Made by a program: the position numbers and the translations under genes
Assembly (NCBI RefSeq): GCF_000003815.2
Contig: NC_049984.1
Location: 7,798,604 to 7,862,603 of the forward strand
DNA length: 64,000 bases
From: Branchiostoma floridae
Taxonomy: Eukaryota > Chordata > Leptocardii > Amphioxiformes > Branchiostomatidae
Direction of reading: 5' to 3'
Shown: piece by piece, positions 34,301 to 46,692 of the stretch
How the letters are laid out: each line of letters opens with the position of its first letter
How positions within the stretch are numbered: the first letter of the stretch is position 1
Notes under the pieces: model-generated
Told to the model about the DNA's origin: nothing
The model's input: the letters and a program-made list of their open reading frames with translations, nothing else
The model's database searches: none

Positions 34301-37300
34301 TTAGTATATTGACCACTTTGTTTTTGCATGTCCACACTTACATATATTGATTGAGGTGTGATGCACCATGGTTTATGACTTGGTTTATTTTTTTGCATGT
34401 GTACATGAATGTTCCTGGATGTGACTGCACTGTCAATGCACTACGTATGCCCCCCTCCCCACAGCTGAAGGCACGTTTTCCAGGCTACAGGTTTGGTCTT
34501 TCTGACGACGAGGAAAACAACGACGGAGTCGTGGGAAAGGTGCCTACCCAGCATGCCTTGCATGACCTCACAGCATATGTGATGTAACTCTTGCATGTAC
34601 AACCATTGCTAATCTATAGTATACAATTACATTTTGAAATATTTTCTTTCTTTCTTTTTCCTCAGTTCTTAGGTTTGACAAGTTACTTTGCTCGCTGTCT
34701 AGAAAAGCAAGAATGGCTCTTCTTTCATCATTTGGTTGTGGCTCACTGCATTAGATTATCAACCCACTTTCTTTCCCATGGCCTAGGAAAAGAATGTTGT
34801 GTTTTGTAACCAACCTGTGCAAGTGCCTATTGACCATAGCACTTTTTAGGGGTCATCTGCTAGCAAGGGGCTTTGATCTGACATCTGACTCTAAGTAATA
34901 CGTTTTCAATAGAAAAAGCAATATAAAGAGATCCACCAAACCCTGCTGATGCATTTCAATTTTACATTTTTGAAACATATTTGTTGAATCATTTTACCTG
35001 AAATCTTAAAAAAGGAAAAAAAGAAAAAGAAGAGAATTCCTACATTGTACCTACCGGCCCTAATTTTTTTGGTACCATATAATCGGAAACACAACCTTAC
35101 TTTTCCTAGGCCTAGGTTTGTACATGTTTCTGTTAAAGTCGGTGTTGACCAATTAATGAACTGACGCTGTGGTGCAAGCCAGAAAACAGATGCTGCCAGG
35201 CGCTATTCAAACACACTGCAGTTGTGCTAACTGAGTGCTAGACGTTCAGCGGGTCTCGCAGACTTTGTACTAATCATACGTGTTTGCCTTGTTGCATTGC
35301 ATAGTGGAATACTAGCCTGGTATTCACCATTATGTCACATACATGTATGTGCTGTTTGATCCTGGTGTTCTGGACTAGTCCATATTTACAGACTCCCATG
35401 GATATCCATAAAATGATTTGACCATGCTTTGTGTGTACAATGTACCACTGTCAAAAATTGGAATACCAGATTCAGCCGTTGAAATTGATGTTCTTACCAT
35501 TTTTGTTTGGGGACACCAACTTTTTTCAACTCTGGGGAAATGTGTGTTTTCTCAAGTGGGTAGGACGAGAAAGAAAATGTAGGTGTATTCTGCATGACCT
35601 TCAGAGCCCGTCCTTCTGCAAGTATATCCGAAGGCCGTGGATTCAAAAGCTAGGTGTGACAGGTTAATTGTTCAGTGTAAAATAACCCGCTGCTGTCGCG
35701 CCGCGTGTTATGCCGGCTATACAGATACAGATACAGATTGATGTATTCCACAGCTGTGATATTCATCACTATGAATGATGAACTCCACAGCCGTGAAATT
35801 CATCGATGTTGTGATGAACTCAAATTGCCCTCCCGGCTTTGACTGTCAGGCTGGTACCTGGAACTTTGTAGAATTTATTCTCTGTGTTATGAGAGAACAC
35901 ATTGGACTACCAGAGCACAATATGGATGGATACCAGGCTAGTAGAATACTGCATTTCCTTAAACATAGTTGTGACTGACATACTAACTGACTTGCAAGGA
36001 TTAAGGCATTATTACTAATCTTCACATGCATTGACTTTTATTTTTGAAGTATCCTAGCCTAAGTATTATCCTTGGTCAAATCACTGCTTGAAAATGCACA
36101 TCTTTTTACACGCAGCCATGTCTTAGATGCTAGTTTCTTTAACAAGATGGCATACTTTTATTTATGTTAGGCCACAGCAAGTACCGGTAGCCAATATATT
36201 TGTGGTCACACTTTTTCCTGATTTGAAATTTAAAAAAAGGAAGAAATCTGTGGTCTTACGATAGGGATATTTGATGACAAGGATTGTACTTAGGCTACCT
36301 AGTCTATTTTAAGGTGGTGTTCATTTCTTTGTGTTGTCCTATAAGCTCTGCAAAGTGCTTTTTTTCTAACCTTTGTTTTTACATTTCCATTTTACACCCA
36401 TATCTAATTGCAGACCAAGCTTTACTGAGCAAAATTAATGTTTTTGACATATTCTTTAACACAGGTTATCAGGGGTGAAGGGGTTCAAATAGGCTGGTCC
36501 TTAACCCTACTTCTGCTTGGTGACAGGGGATTACAAGGGGCATTGGATATGTACTTGTCCTCACACTGAAACAAGTCACATCATTTTGATTGCACCCCTT
36601 GTTTCTTGATGAGGCTAAGAATTCATTGAATGCCCTTTGTTCACTTCTTTAAGCTTCCCCCTACTGAAGAAATGAATTATGAATGTCAAACACTACAGAC
36701 AAAACAGGAAATAACAACAGAAACCAGATACAAAGTATGTTAACTATTCCTTGGTTACTGAACATTACAGCAGGGCTTTCTCAGGCTTGAAATTTTTTCC
36801 ATCCCACTCATTGTGGGGGTGGGGGTTGAAGGAGGACAATGTCCCTTGCACTTGCAAATTATAAGCATTGGAGGGTGGTGGCATGCTTCCCTGTCAAATT
36901 TTGGAAACTCCAATCCTCTGAAATGGTCCTTTACAAACAAATTTTCATGGGTAATATTGGCCTGTGATTAGCATATGAAAAATGATGCACTCAATTTGAT
37001 TCAATTGGAAGTTAGAAGCCCACTTGTTGCATCTGTCATTTTAAACTTACGAAAATGTGTCTTCCTCTCAGAAAGTGCAGATTTTTTTTGACTAATGGGT
37101 TGAATCTTGTACAACCCAACTTGCAAATTTTAGTTGTGTGCTTGAGGTACAGGTCCTGGAGACAGCCCTGTATTTTAGGGATATTATAATCTTTTAGATA
37201 TTAAGGTGTTAAAACATTTGTAACACTTGTTTCTCAACTGTAGCTGAGAAACCTGTTCCCGACCTTCCGCCTGGCCCTCCCACCCAAACGTTGGTTCAAG

Positions 37301-40300
37301 GACAACTTTGACCCTACCTTCCTTGAGGACAGAATTCTGGGATTGCAGGCCTTTGTCAATAATGTCATTGGGCATGTTGATATTGTTGACAGGTAAGTGT
37401 GTATCTTTAATGTAGTGTATAATGTCAATTTGCTCAATCCTGCTTAATAAATTTCTCATCAACCCAGAAGCCTTATTACCTCTGGGAATTGGATGGAGGT
37501 TCACTTTTGACAGGGTACTGCTTCTGGTTGTGTTTGTGTGTTTGCACCGATAACTCAAGATGCTTTTGATAGATTTGTAGAGTGGGTAGTTACAATGTAG
37601 TTAGAGAGAAGGGAAATGATATGAACATTTTGAAGACACAAAAGTACATGACTTTGTTAAACTTAAAGTGCCAGTGAAATTAAATTTCCTCTATCATCCT
37701 GTAAAAATTTGGTCTTTTCTAAAATTGTCTACTGAATCTTTAAATCAATTATTCTACTGTGCCCTCTTTTGGGGGCAAATAAGCTTGATGTCACAGAAAC
37801 AACTCCCTCATTGGCTAGTATGGCTAAGAGCCCTTTTTGTGACATCACCATACCTTACTTATTTGTTACAGCAAAGACCACACAGTAGGCAATTGATTTT
37901 AAGATAGCATTACAGAAAAGATGAAATTTTTATGTGTATAATTGCAGACATTTCCTTCCACTGACACGTACACGTAGTTGAATATTAGTTCAATCTGATG
38001 TTCTGCTCTGTTTTTACAGCGACCCTGTGCGAGAGTTCTTCTGTCTGGATGACCCCCCTGACCCGCTGGACAGACTGGAGGAGAGTAGGGTATGTTCTGT
38101 GAGCCAGGACGTCAGAGTCCTGTACACATACCAGGAGTAATGCTGTGGGATGTAATTCCGACCCTAATCAACGTGTGGCGCTCTTGCACATGCAGTAACT
38201 TCTATTGCTTCACTGCAAATGCAATCATTCATGGAAGAAGAATTTAAACACAAACTGCACTATGGCACTGCACTTTTCTTTGCTTTGCTCATCAAAAAAA
38301 GAATTGCCAAGCTGAAAATCCAATTATTTTCTGCTTGCTTTGAGCACACACAATCATTGAGCCATAGAGCCTACTCATATATTACTACATGTAACTCTTA
38401 ATCCAATAAATGACACGCCAAATGACTAAAACTGCACACTGTGTGATTGCTAATGTTGATCAAAAACTTTGATTTGGAATGTGATTCTATCAAGTTCTTT
38501 TGTAAATGTTCACAGTGCCAATAGGAGGAAAAGTGGAGATTACTTCACTGTGCTCCCCAAAATTCAGTAACTTTGACTATTTCATGGGTGCAAACACCCC
38601 ATAGAATGGTCAATGTAACCTAAACTGTATCACTTCCTGAACTAGGGTCTGAATTTCAACACCAGGCGTAGCTTCTCTGATTCTGTGGAAATACAAGTTG
38701 CCCCTCTCCAGGTATTACATGTGCACATGTGTGCACAACATCATGCACTTGTTTGACTACCAGTAGTACATAGATAGTAACCTCACATGTGTGCTATTTG
38801 TAGATCTTGTGTGTGTTTTAGTGTAGTTGTAAATTACTTGTAGCCAGTCTCCACTTGAATAACCTCCAACCTGTATTCTTATTTTGCATGAACGTTTTAT
38901 TTCCAGGTTTGAAATTCATTTTTGGGAATAGGTACACAGGTGTAGCTAATCCAAAAATGTAGGTGTCCAGATAGAATTTGGATGCACAACATGAAATTAA
39001 GTAATCAGCAAAACTTAAGTAACTTGCGTGTCAAATTCTATATCTACCTTCAAAATTTAAAGAAGCTATACAACAAAGGCCTGTATCTTTGCTGACACGT
39101 AAATCATGTCAGGGATATGCTTTTATCTTTATTACCTTTATATATGTAATCAGTACCGTTACATTTGTACTCCTCGCAAATATTTAGGTACACCAGTGCT
39201 CCCACAGTCATGAATTACATGTACATGTAGATACACAACACAAATGGTTGTGGTTTGGTTAACAAAAGTGAATATACACCCAGTTCATGTATTTCCAGTC
39301 CTGATTTCAGATGATTCAACATCCTTAACAACTACCAACTACAGCCATGAAAAGGTTATAGGACTACCTTAACCTTTACCTCTAGGCATCTTACCACATG
39401 AGGTTTTTAGTTACTGAAACAGCCCTAAAGTTTCCCTTTGTGTCTCCCCTGTCCAGGCCCTGTGTGAGTCTCTGGAGGAGTGTGTGTACAACTTGAGAAG
39501 GGAAGTACTGGAGAAAAACCACGAAGTAGAATCCCTGAAGGCCGAGTTGGCTCGGAGTAAAGCAAGGCAGGAAGAACTGGAGAGGCGACTAGGGTGAGCC
39601 TATATTCCAATGTTTTTTCTTAACTTAAGTTTCTGTGTGGTGCGGCCGTGGTGCGTTGATACGGAAGCTAAACAAACTACACTACCAGTGGACTAGCCCC
39701 CTGTTGTCGTGCTTGTACCTATGTGTGGCCCAGGGCTTTGAGTTTGAAGTGGAGATGGGCATCAGGCCCAATGCATCTTCTGATCAAAGAGGTTGACCCC
39801 CTTGTTCTGATGTATGGGCAACTTTAGCTTAGGTTTAGCTTACGTTTCTGTGTTGGCACTGCCTCTGAGATGGAGCCTTTAATTTTTCTTCATTAGCCAT
39901 TAGTTGTTTTTTTAACATAGCACATCTTTTTATCGTGCACACATGGCTGCTTCAGTTTTTGCTTTGGTCAAAATATCTAGTATATCTTTGCTGATTATAA
40001 CATAATATGATTTGATCTCTGTCCCAGGTTGGGTGGACAAAGCAATTCTCCTGCCCAGGGTAGTGAGGGCAGTCTTGCAGAGGCAGATTTCCCATCAGCC
40101 ATTGAGGCGGACCAGGGCCAGATCCAGGACCAGGCAGCCAACAACACCAGCAGTGTGACAATAGGCAGCCAGCAGTCAAGTGAGAACAGATTGGTGTCTA
40201 AAAGGTGGGTAACTTTGGTACTGTACTTAAATCCATGTCTGTTGTCATCTGCTATTGTAGCCAAAAGTACTGGTACGTTGCATTCAAATACATATGCCAT

Positions 40301-41894
40301 GTCTCAATCTTTTTTTCAGGTCAGTAAATGCATTCAGGTCATGTTTCCAACAACCAAGAACAAAATTGTAAATTTACAGGAAATGACAACTTTAAGAGAA
40401 TTACTGTACGCAGGCTTGAATAATACAAGTAGCAAAGATTATCAACAGCAAGCAATACTGGCAGTAATTTAGGGATGATGGGGTTGTGTTTATGAAAAGA
40501 TAAAAAAAATAAGTGCCAACTTACAGGTATAACGAAACTTGCCAACCAGCCTGTTGAAAAATATGACAAGGTTTCAATCTAGCCTGACTAAATAAAGCTT
40601 CTAGCATCCCCTCCACTGGTCAGACCTTTAGTTAGGGGAGGAGGCCAAGACTCAAGAGATTGTGCAATACAGGCTGGGTTTAAACCAACCTCACAATTTA
40701 TACTGTAGCTTATTTTAAGCAAGAACAGATGTGAATAAGAAGGAAAGCAGAAAGACAACTTTGAATAATGGATAATGGAAAGATTCTGGAGACAGGTATG
40801 TCTCTGTTCATTTGCATCTTGTTCTCCTAACCTCAATGTGGGCCCTCTTCCCTTTATACCACCTTCTTCAACTGAATAGCAGTGGTCACCTTTCCTTCAC
40901 CCACCCCCACCCCCTTCACGGTTCTTATGGGGCTGATATTGAGCACTTGATCCACGCTCACATACAATGTATGACTCATCGTTTTCAGATCAGAACTACC
41001 CTCTCCTCTGAGCCCAATCGAAAAGTTTGGCTCCACCTTCCGCGGAATGTTCTCCAACTTCTTGAAATCCCCAACAACGACAAACGCACCGGAGCCTTCC
41101 GCAGAAGTCAGGTGGAAGAGGGGGGCAGTGAGCCGAGTTCAAATCTCACCGTCAGAACAAGGTCCTCTCACAATACTCCCTCTGTCTCTGTAACAGGCAT
41201 GATGAGACGTTGTTGTGGTGGCTGGTCCTTGGTAGGAGCTATGGGGCCTTGGGTGTGGGCTAATTAACTGGATAGCACAGCATGGTGGATTTGTGTGTGC
41301 TTTGGTTCTTTCACTAACTCCTGTTGTCTTTCAGGTTCTGTTCTTTTGCATGCAGTTGCCGTTTTCCCCAGACTTGGTTGTTGTGTGTGGTGCACCGTTT
41401 GGTTCTGTACTGCTCTGCAAATGACATGTCCTCTCAGGCCCCCTGACATGTTCTCTGCTGCCTTAATGACTGTTGCAGCAGAGAACAGTGCCTGTATAAC
41501 TTCATTTGTTAAACAACAAGGCCTCCATAATCATACCTCAGTCGCAATGATTCTGTGAAAAATGCTTCTGCCCCTGTGGCATCATCAAAAAGCTGCCAAT
41601 GTTCAATGTAGTTTGGAGCACTTGATTCTTATTCTATCATAGAGTTTTTACTGGTAAGTACGGTTGTAATAATTCTTTTTGTCTCTCTTCAGTGGGCTCC
41701 TGACATCTCCAGACACTTCTGCAAACGCAACCCCCGACACCTGGAACGACAGTGACTCCTCCCTCGCCCAGAACTTGCCCAAATTCCACTCCACACCTGT
41801 CATCTCACCTGCGCACCTGAAGAAGGACGCAGCTGCTATCAGGATCCAGGTGCAATCTGCCTCGCCGCCGCTGCAAAGGGCACAGGTGAAGTGA
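28386..41894 (+). CDS. SNX16: Sorting nexin 16 homologue (PX domain plus coiled coil)
   Basis: Coding exons: 28386-28805, 33503-33589, 37244-37392, 38020-38089, 39457-39593, 40028-40204, 40989-41111, 41693-41894; about 454 aa, with phases consistent throughout. The N-terminal 130 residues are Ser/Pro/acidic and probably disordered. The PX domain starts at [16 protein letters not shown] (vertebrate SNX16 has a GYEVMEERARFT-like start) and continues through [12 protein letters not shown] (phosphoinositide-binding RRYSDF), the [11 protein letters not shown] loop and [21 protein letters not shown] coiled coil follows (exon 39457-39593), then a Ser/Thr/Gln-rich tail longer than in vertebrates. SNX16 binds PI3P on early/late endosomes and works in endosomal sorting. 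Two extra candidate exons (34465-34539, 38646-38711) could be spliced in. A possible polyadenylation signal ATTAAA is at 42111. The start has a further upstream UTR exon. Confidence 0.92.
28806..33502. other. Long first coding intron of SNX16
   Basis: The 4.7-kb intron holds the 5S-derived SINE at 29009-29341, a fragment near 30386 (CTTTGCCAAGAAGGTTATG) related to the element at 56130-57240, and otherwise AT-rich sequence without exons. Confidence 0.6.
29009..29341 (-). mobile_element. 5S-rRNA-derived SINE (SINE3 type) with target-site duplication
   Basis: The minus strand of 29304-29186 aligns by eye with 5S rRNA: GATCTCGAAAGTTAAGCA (A-box region), AGTACTTGGATGGGG (C-box) and TGCTGTAGCC near the 3' end. 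Downstream is a non-rRNA body (GGGACATAAAATAGGGGTCC) and an (ATT)n tail at about 29050-29036. Identical 11-bp direct repeats TTTTACAGTAA flank it (28998-29008 and 29342-29352). Divergence from 5S shows it is a mobile element, not a 5S gene. Confidence 0.8.
34465..34539 (+). other. Candidate SNX16 cassette exon duplicating the start of the second PX exon
   Basis: A strong acceptor (tgcccccctccccacag) precedes 75 nt, phase 0, encoding [12 protein letters not shown] followed by the acidic [13 protein letters not shown]. The first 12 residues match the start of the constitutive exon at 37244 ([12 protein letters not shown]). The donor AAG|gtgcct is weak; without it the frame runs to a stop at 34585-34587, giving an alternative last exon. 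Confidence 0.5.
38646..38711 (+). other. Candidate SNX16 cassette exon, 66 nt
   Basis: An open phase-0 segment between an AG (aactag) and a donor (CAG|gtatta) would encode 22 residues beginning [16 protein letters not shown], inserted between the PX domain and the coiled coil. The RRSFSD stretch is a basophilic kinase-like site. No homologue is recognised. Confidence 0.35.
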
Positions 41895-42334
41895 AGGACC
41901 CCGGAGGCTGTTCGTTGTTTTCAGCGTTTTTTTCCAGAGAGTGGTGGCTTAAAACTGCAATTTGAAACCAAAAGCAATGTCATATCTGTTTAAAGCCACC
42001 CTTGGTTTATCAAGAATGTGTATGCAAATGTATGTCCTTTTTAAAAATTTTGAAAAAAAAAATTATTTTATTCATATTTGTTTTCCACTTCCACAGCTGC
42101 CACGTTGTCAATTAAAAACTAAATGTTTCATCATGTGAAAATCATATAGTTTTCCTTGAGATTCAGTGTAAACGGAAAGAACTTCCCATCAAATACTATT
42201 GAAAATACTATTACTACTATTACAACAATTTGATGTAACTTACTGATTAGTTGGGATGTACTTCAAATTTGAATATATTGACAACCTGTTGAAGCCACTT
42301 TAAATGCCCAGGCAATGTTAGTGAAATCTAGTCC

Positions 42335-42530
42335 TAAAGCCCCCATTACAAATCAAGAATTTAGCTCGGCCGACTTGTCAGCAAGCTCTAAATTACGACG
42401 AGGTATGACCCTGATGCCTTCAAACAAATGGCAGAGTTTCTTCGTCGGCATCAGGGTCATACCTCCTCGTAATTTAGAGCTCGCTGACAACTCGGCCGAG
42501 CTAAATTCTTGATTTGTAAAGGGGGCTTTA
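42335..42530. mobile_element. Long foldback MITE, about 196 bp
   Basis: The ends TAAAGCCCCC and GGGGGCTTTA are inverted. The arms continue for about 85 bp, including AATTTAGCTCGGCCGA and GGTATGACCCTGATGCC and their complements. A loop of about 25 bp contains CAAACAAATGGCAGAG. A TA dinucleotide at each end suggests Tc1/mariner-type mobilisation. The high arm identity suggests it is young. Confidence 0.85.
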
Positions 42531-43929
42531 TGATGGGCATGCAATACACAGTCTTTTGTTGCTAGCAAGCTATTCAGGAAATGAGGAAGCAAATATGACA
42601 GCCAGTATATGATTGTGTCATATTCATGATAGACACAAGAGAGGTTACATGTATGTAATTCTTTTACTGCTTTATAACGTTTCATATATATATATATATT
42701 ATCATTATCAATTATTGCAGAAACGAGCCATAGATTAAAAAAATTATGTCATTTACGCCCCTTTTCCACCTGATGAGGGGTGGTACGGTGGCCATAGCCT
42801 TATGTTTATAAGACAACAAAACACACAGAATGTAAAAAGAAATTCTTAAACTATGAAATCTGTCGAGCAATCTGTGGAATTGATGCTCAATGCGCAGATG
42901 CATCATCTAGTGAAAAGGGAGTTGTATTACTATTAGTAAGATTCAGAATTTCCAGTCTTTAAAGTTGGGACAACAGTTCTTAACAGCAGTACACTTTCCC
43001 ATGACAAATGGGCAAAACAATCATGATGAGAAATTAGCATCGTATTGCTTTCTACTGTAGCTTTGCATGACAGCCTTGTGAATTAGGAAATTGATTTCTT
43101 GTGTATCTGCCTGTATGTTCTGTAAATAATGTTGCTGTTCTTGCTGCTCTATTTGTTTGGAATTCTGCAGTAGATGTAGGTGATTTAGATTACTATTAAA
43201 GTATACATTTTTCATGACTTCTTTTAATAGTGGTATTCAAATCAGGAAAATCTTCTGAAGACTTAGATTGCCCAATGAAGATTTACTTAAACTTTTTGTT
43301 GTAGATAAAATGTAGACCCATTTGTTTAGATGCTGCTTCATATGAAATATTGTATGACACGTTAAAGCCGCACAAATAGAGAGAAAAAAACAGATGCCTG
43401 TTTTAAACATGAAAGCTGAAAAGTCACAACTATACATTATTTTCAGACTGAGAAAGGTGGTGGACTTTTTATCAGGCATTTGTTATATAAACATGTACTT
43501 TTAAGCCATGTGGAAAGTATCAGTCATTGCTGTAAGACAACTAATCATGTGAGATTTAAGACAATGGTTTTAGATAATGTATCAACGAAAGTGAATCATG
43601 ACTGCTTAGATATTGATCTCATTGAGTGCATAATGCATGTCTGTAATTCTCACTGTAACTGTGACACTTGTACACTTGAGAAGTTAATTCTTGTTCAAGG
43701 TGCTACACACTACATTCAGATGACTATGTTTTGTGATTGAACATTGTTCACAGCTTCATGATTTGATGTGCAAAAAAGAAGACCACAGGTCAGAGATAAA
43801 TTGTAACAAAATGTAACACTGAATTTAATTCATGTAGTACAATATCAGAAACGGTCAGTATGCAGCTTTGTTGTAGTGAAATGTCCAACAGTTCTTAACA
43901 GCATACGATTTGCTAAGATATAGGTAGTA

Positions 43930-44345
43930 AGTGTTGGCCAAGACTATTGACAGGATGTTCCTTCCAATTAGAATTCTTTTACACTATTGACAGTATGTTT
44001 CTGCCAATAATTCTTTGGGTACTATTGACAGGATGTTCCTTGTGAATAACACCTCACGATCCTGTCAACCCCATCCCTAACCATTATTCCGTGAAAAAGT
44101 GCAAAACAAAAATCTAATATAAAAACACATTCCTGAGCAAGAATGATTTACTAGAGTATTAAATTTGGATGTTAAAAAACACAGTGACTGGGATCAAACC
44201 CTCAACCTTTTGCATAGTAGGCAATCATTGTAACGACTGAGCCATTGCACTGATTCTTGGAATGGATGTTTACCAATTCAAAAAGATTTCTGTGCTTCCT
44301 GTCAATAAGACTTTTTGTACTATTGACAGGATGTTCCTGTCAATA
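43930..44345. repeat. Palindromic minisatellite cluster
   Basis: Four units contain TATTGACAGGA and/or its inverse TCCTGTCAATA around a TGT centre (about 43945, 43985, 44020 and 44322). The last is a perfect palindrome with 11-bp arms. The spacers contain CAATAAGACTTTTTGTAC. Confidence 0.75.
44183..44250 (-). repeat. tRNA-like SINE remnant
   Basis: The minus strand carries GTGCAATGGCTCAGTCGTTA as an A-box-like head and GGGTTTGATCCC as a B-box. It is distinct from the 26474 family. Confidence 0.4.
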
Positions 44346-45550
44346 GCCATGCCCGTATAAACTGACCATAAAGGAATACAGTATTGTGAGATAACAGTTC
44401 ATTGTATAAGTGCAACCCAGCCTTCAATACTTCCTGATTTGTATTCTGATGTTGTCACTACATGCTATGCTGCATATATGCATAGTGTATATAGATATAC
44501 GGGATATTACATTGTAGAGCACATATCACAACAGAATGTTTTGTGGTGTTTCATATGTGCAGGAATGTATTGTACCTTGCTGAGTATCATACACCAGTGC
44601 AAAATTTCCCTAAATCACCGCATGCAATATAAATTTTTGATGTTTCGTGCCTAGGTGCTAGTACATTTGTACATGGTATCACAATTCAAAGGACAGATGA
44701 AATAGCAAAGTGTAATAAGCATGTACACAAATCTGACTGCACACGTGCAGGTCAAATGTGAAGCCATCTGACTTGTAAACAGTTGTTGTCTCAACCATGG
44801 TTTATACATGCATATGGCTTCTGTTGGTCAGTTTGTATAACAATGTCCAGACATGTTTTATTTCAGTGCCTTCACCTTTGACCTCTGCATGTGCAGTTTT
44901 TGATCCATGAACATGCCTGTACAAACAGATTGCACTGGTGTGCAATACCATTGTGCTGCATCTAGTGGTAAATCTGAACTCAAGCTGTAGAAAAGCTTCT
45001 GGCAAAGCAGGCTTGTCTATGGTAATGTACATGTATTTGCCACGTTTAGTAGTGACAGTGACAGAAACTTGATGTTGTGCTAGAAACTTAACAGCAACCT
45101 CATCAATTCAGGAGGAAAATCATGGCTGGATATCTTTGGTACACGCAATGTTCTTGGTCAATAAATCATAGCAACTGTGTCTCTCTTGTCTGTAGAATTA
45201 TTTCCGGTCACGTTCTTACCTCTCAAAGGTCACATATATATATCATCAAAGTCTCTTGCCTCTGTACACACATGTACACCACCCTGGAGAAACTAAATAT
45301 ACCTTCCAACACTGAGAGAGAGAGTTGGGACTTACCTGTACCCAAATTTTCGGCTGACCAGACTGTGGCATTGGAGACGAATGACCACAGCAATGGGTTG
45401 TACACATTTGACTAAGTCTAATCCCTTACCATATACATTTGTATATCGTAAAGCTAAGTTTCTTCATAATGTCCTATACCAACACAGATGAAGTTTCATA
45501 CTACATGTATCATACATACATCAATACATGTGATAATATTTGTGCTGCTG

Positions 45551-46692
45551 CTATCTATGCTTCTTGTCCTGTCCTGATCCTCCTGTTTCTGCTGTGCCAC
45601 TTCCCCTGTGTATGAACAGCAGACCAACAACAATGCAGGACGCTCCCACATACCACAGGAGGGATAGGGCCTCATGGAATAGCACCCTGCCTATAACACC
45701 CTACAGGACAAACAGGAAGAGATATTTCTTTCCATAAATATATGTACATAAGGCATGAAACACTTCACATAGATCTTTAGCACCTCTGCTTAAATAGTCA
45801 ATTCAGTGCTAGCCAGTGGTCTCAAAATAATAGGAAAACAGAGTCATCTAACACTAAGCCATCTATCACATATTCTGCCAAAAGAATAATGACTCTTCCC
45901 ATAAGCTTCTTACATGGTGGTAGATGACATTGAAAAACTTACTGAGAAGAAGAAGTTAGCAGCAGTGTTGGTGACTGTGGCCTCCACCGAGGACTTGCAG
46001 GTTGCCAGTGCCTTGGTGAAGAACACCCACATCACAGCATTCAACACGAACACCATCCCAAAACAGCAAACTCGAAAATATGTCAGGACCTGAAAGGGTG
46101 ATAGAAATCATTAGTGACAGCAGTGTTAAATGGATTTATAGTAAACTTATCAATAACTAGACTTGAAACAAGAGGCTAGTTCTCCTGGCTCCCGGGATTT
46201 GAACCGTTACTCACAGGGCCGGCATGTGAACCAATGTAAGAAAAGAGTAGAAACAGTCTCCTAGCTCCCGGGATTCGGGCTGCCAGATCACAAACCCAAC
46301 GGCTAAACCGTTACGCCAAAAGGGACAGTTCCATTTGGCATTGGCAGTTTGGCAGTGCTTGAAACCCACTGTTACAGACTGAGCAACAAGATATTTCTGT
46401 AGACTGTGGATTGTTGAATTCCACGGCCTCAGTACACATCGCTATACTGAGTAATGACTGAAAATGGAGTTAATCAGAATCCCCTGACAGGTGTCAATCA
46501 ACATCAACAACTTACCAACTCACAGATGGCCTCTGACCCATCCCCCTGCTCGTGCTGGAGCAGGGACGACACCTGATACACGAGCACCTGGCAGGTCGCA
46601 GCTGCCTCCTCTGTTGCCATGGCAACCTTGGCGCACACGGACGCCAGAGCTGCAAACAGTCCCGCACACAGGGCAAGGCTGACTCCAAGCAT
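45551..46692 (-). CDS. TMEM42: TMEM42 homologue (EamA-like small membrane protein)
   Basis: Exons in transcript order: 46692-46516, 46089-45943, 45700-45551 (stop TAG), all phase 0; about 157 aa. The start is the first ATG of the frame (MLGVSLALCAGLFAALASV), which opens the first membrane helix at once. The next exon gives FGMVFVLNAVMWVFFTKAL and the SSVEATVTNTAANFFFS helix. The last gives GRVLFHEALSLLWYVGAS, CIVVGLLFIH and a short polar tail. The order and the NAxMWxFFxxAL and SxxxATVTxTxxNFxxS motifs match vertebrate TMEM42, a four-helix half-transporter of the drug/metabolite transporter superfamily with no known substrate. The loop between helices 1 and 2 is longer and Gln/Glu-rich compared with the vertebrate protein. 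It is head to head with EMC8/9. Confidence 0.88.
46184..46380 (-). mobile_element. Composite tRNA-like SINE remnants in TMEM42 intron 1
   Basis: 46258-46322 shares the CTTTTGGCGTAACGGTTTAG head and CCCGGGAGCTAGGAG tail with 26474-26546 but is shorter (65 nt). A truncated second tail (CTCCTGGCTCCCGGGATTTG) is at 46182. The adjoining TGCTTGAAACCCACTGTTAC is shared with 26580 and with 62640. Confidence 0.55.

Larger units (their letters stand above)
41895..45550. other. 3' flanks of SNX16 and TMEM42
   Basis: No coding sequence seen. It contains an ATTAAA at 42111, a long foldback MITE (42335-42530), an (AT)n run near 42690, the palindromic minisatellite (43930-44345) and a tRNA-like remnant on the minus strand (44183-44250). 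Confidence 0.55.

Noticed and set aside
40812-41267. Continuous 151-codon frame over the SNX16 exon at 40989
   Set aside because: Different frame from the spliced product; the phase-2 exon ending at the AG|gtgg donor (41111) joins 40204 to 41693 cleanly.
43480-43740. 86-codon frame with several Cys and His
   Set aside because: No zinc-finger spacing, no start context, intergenic composition.
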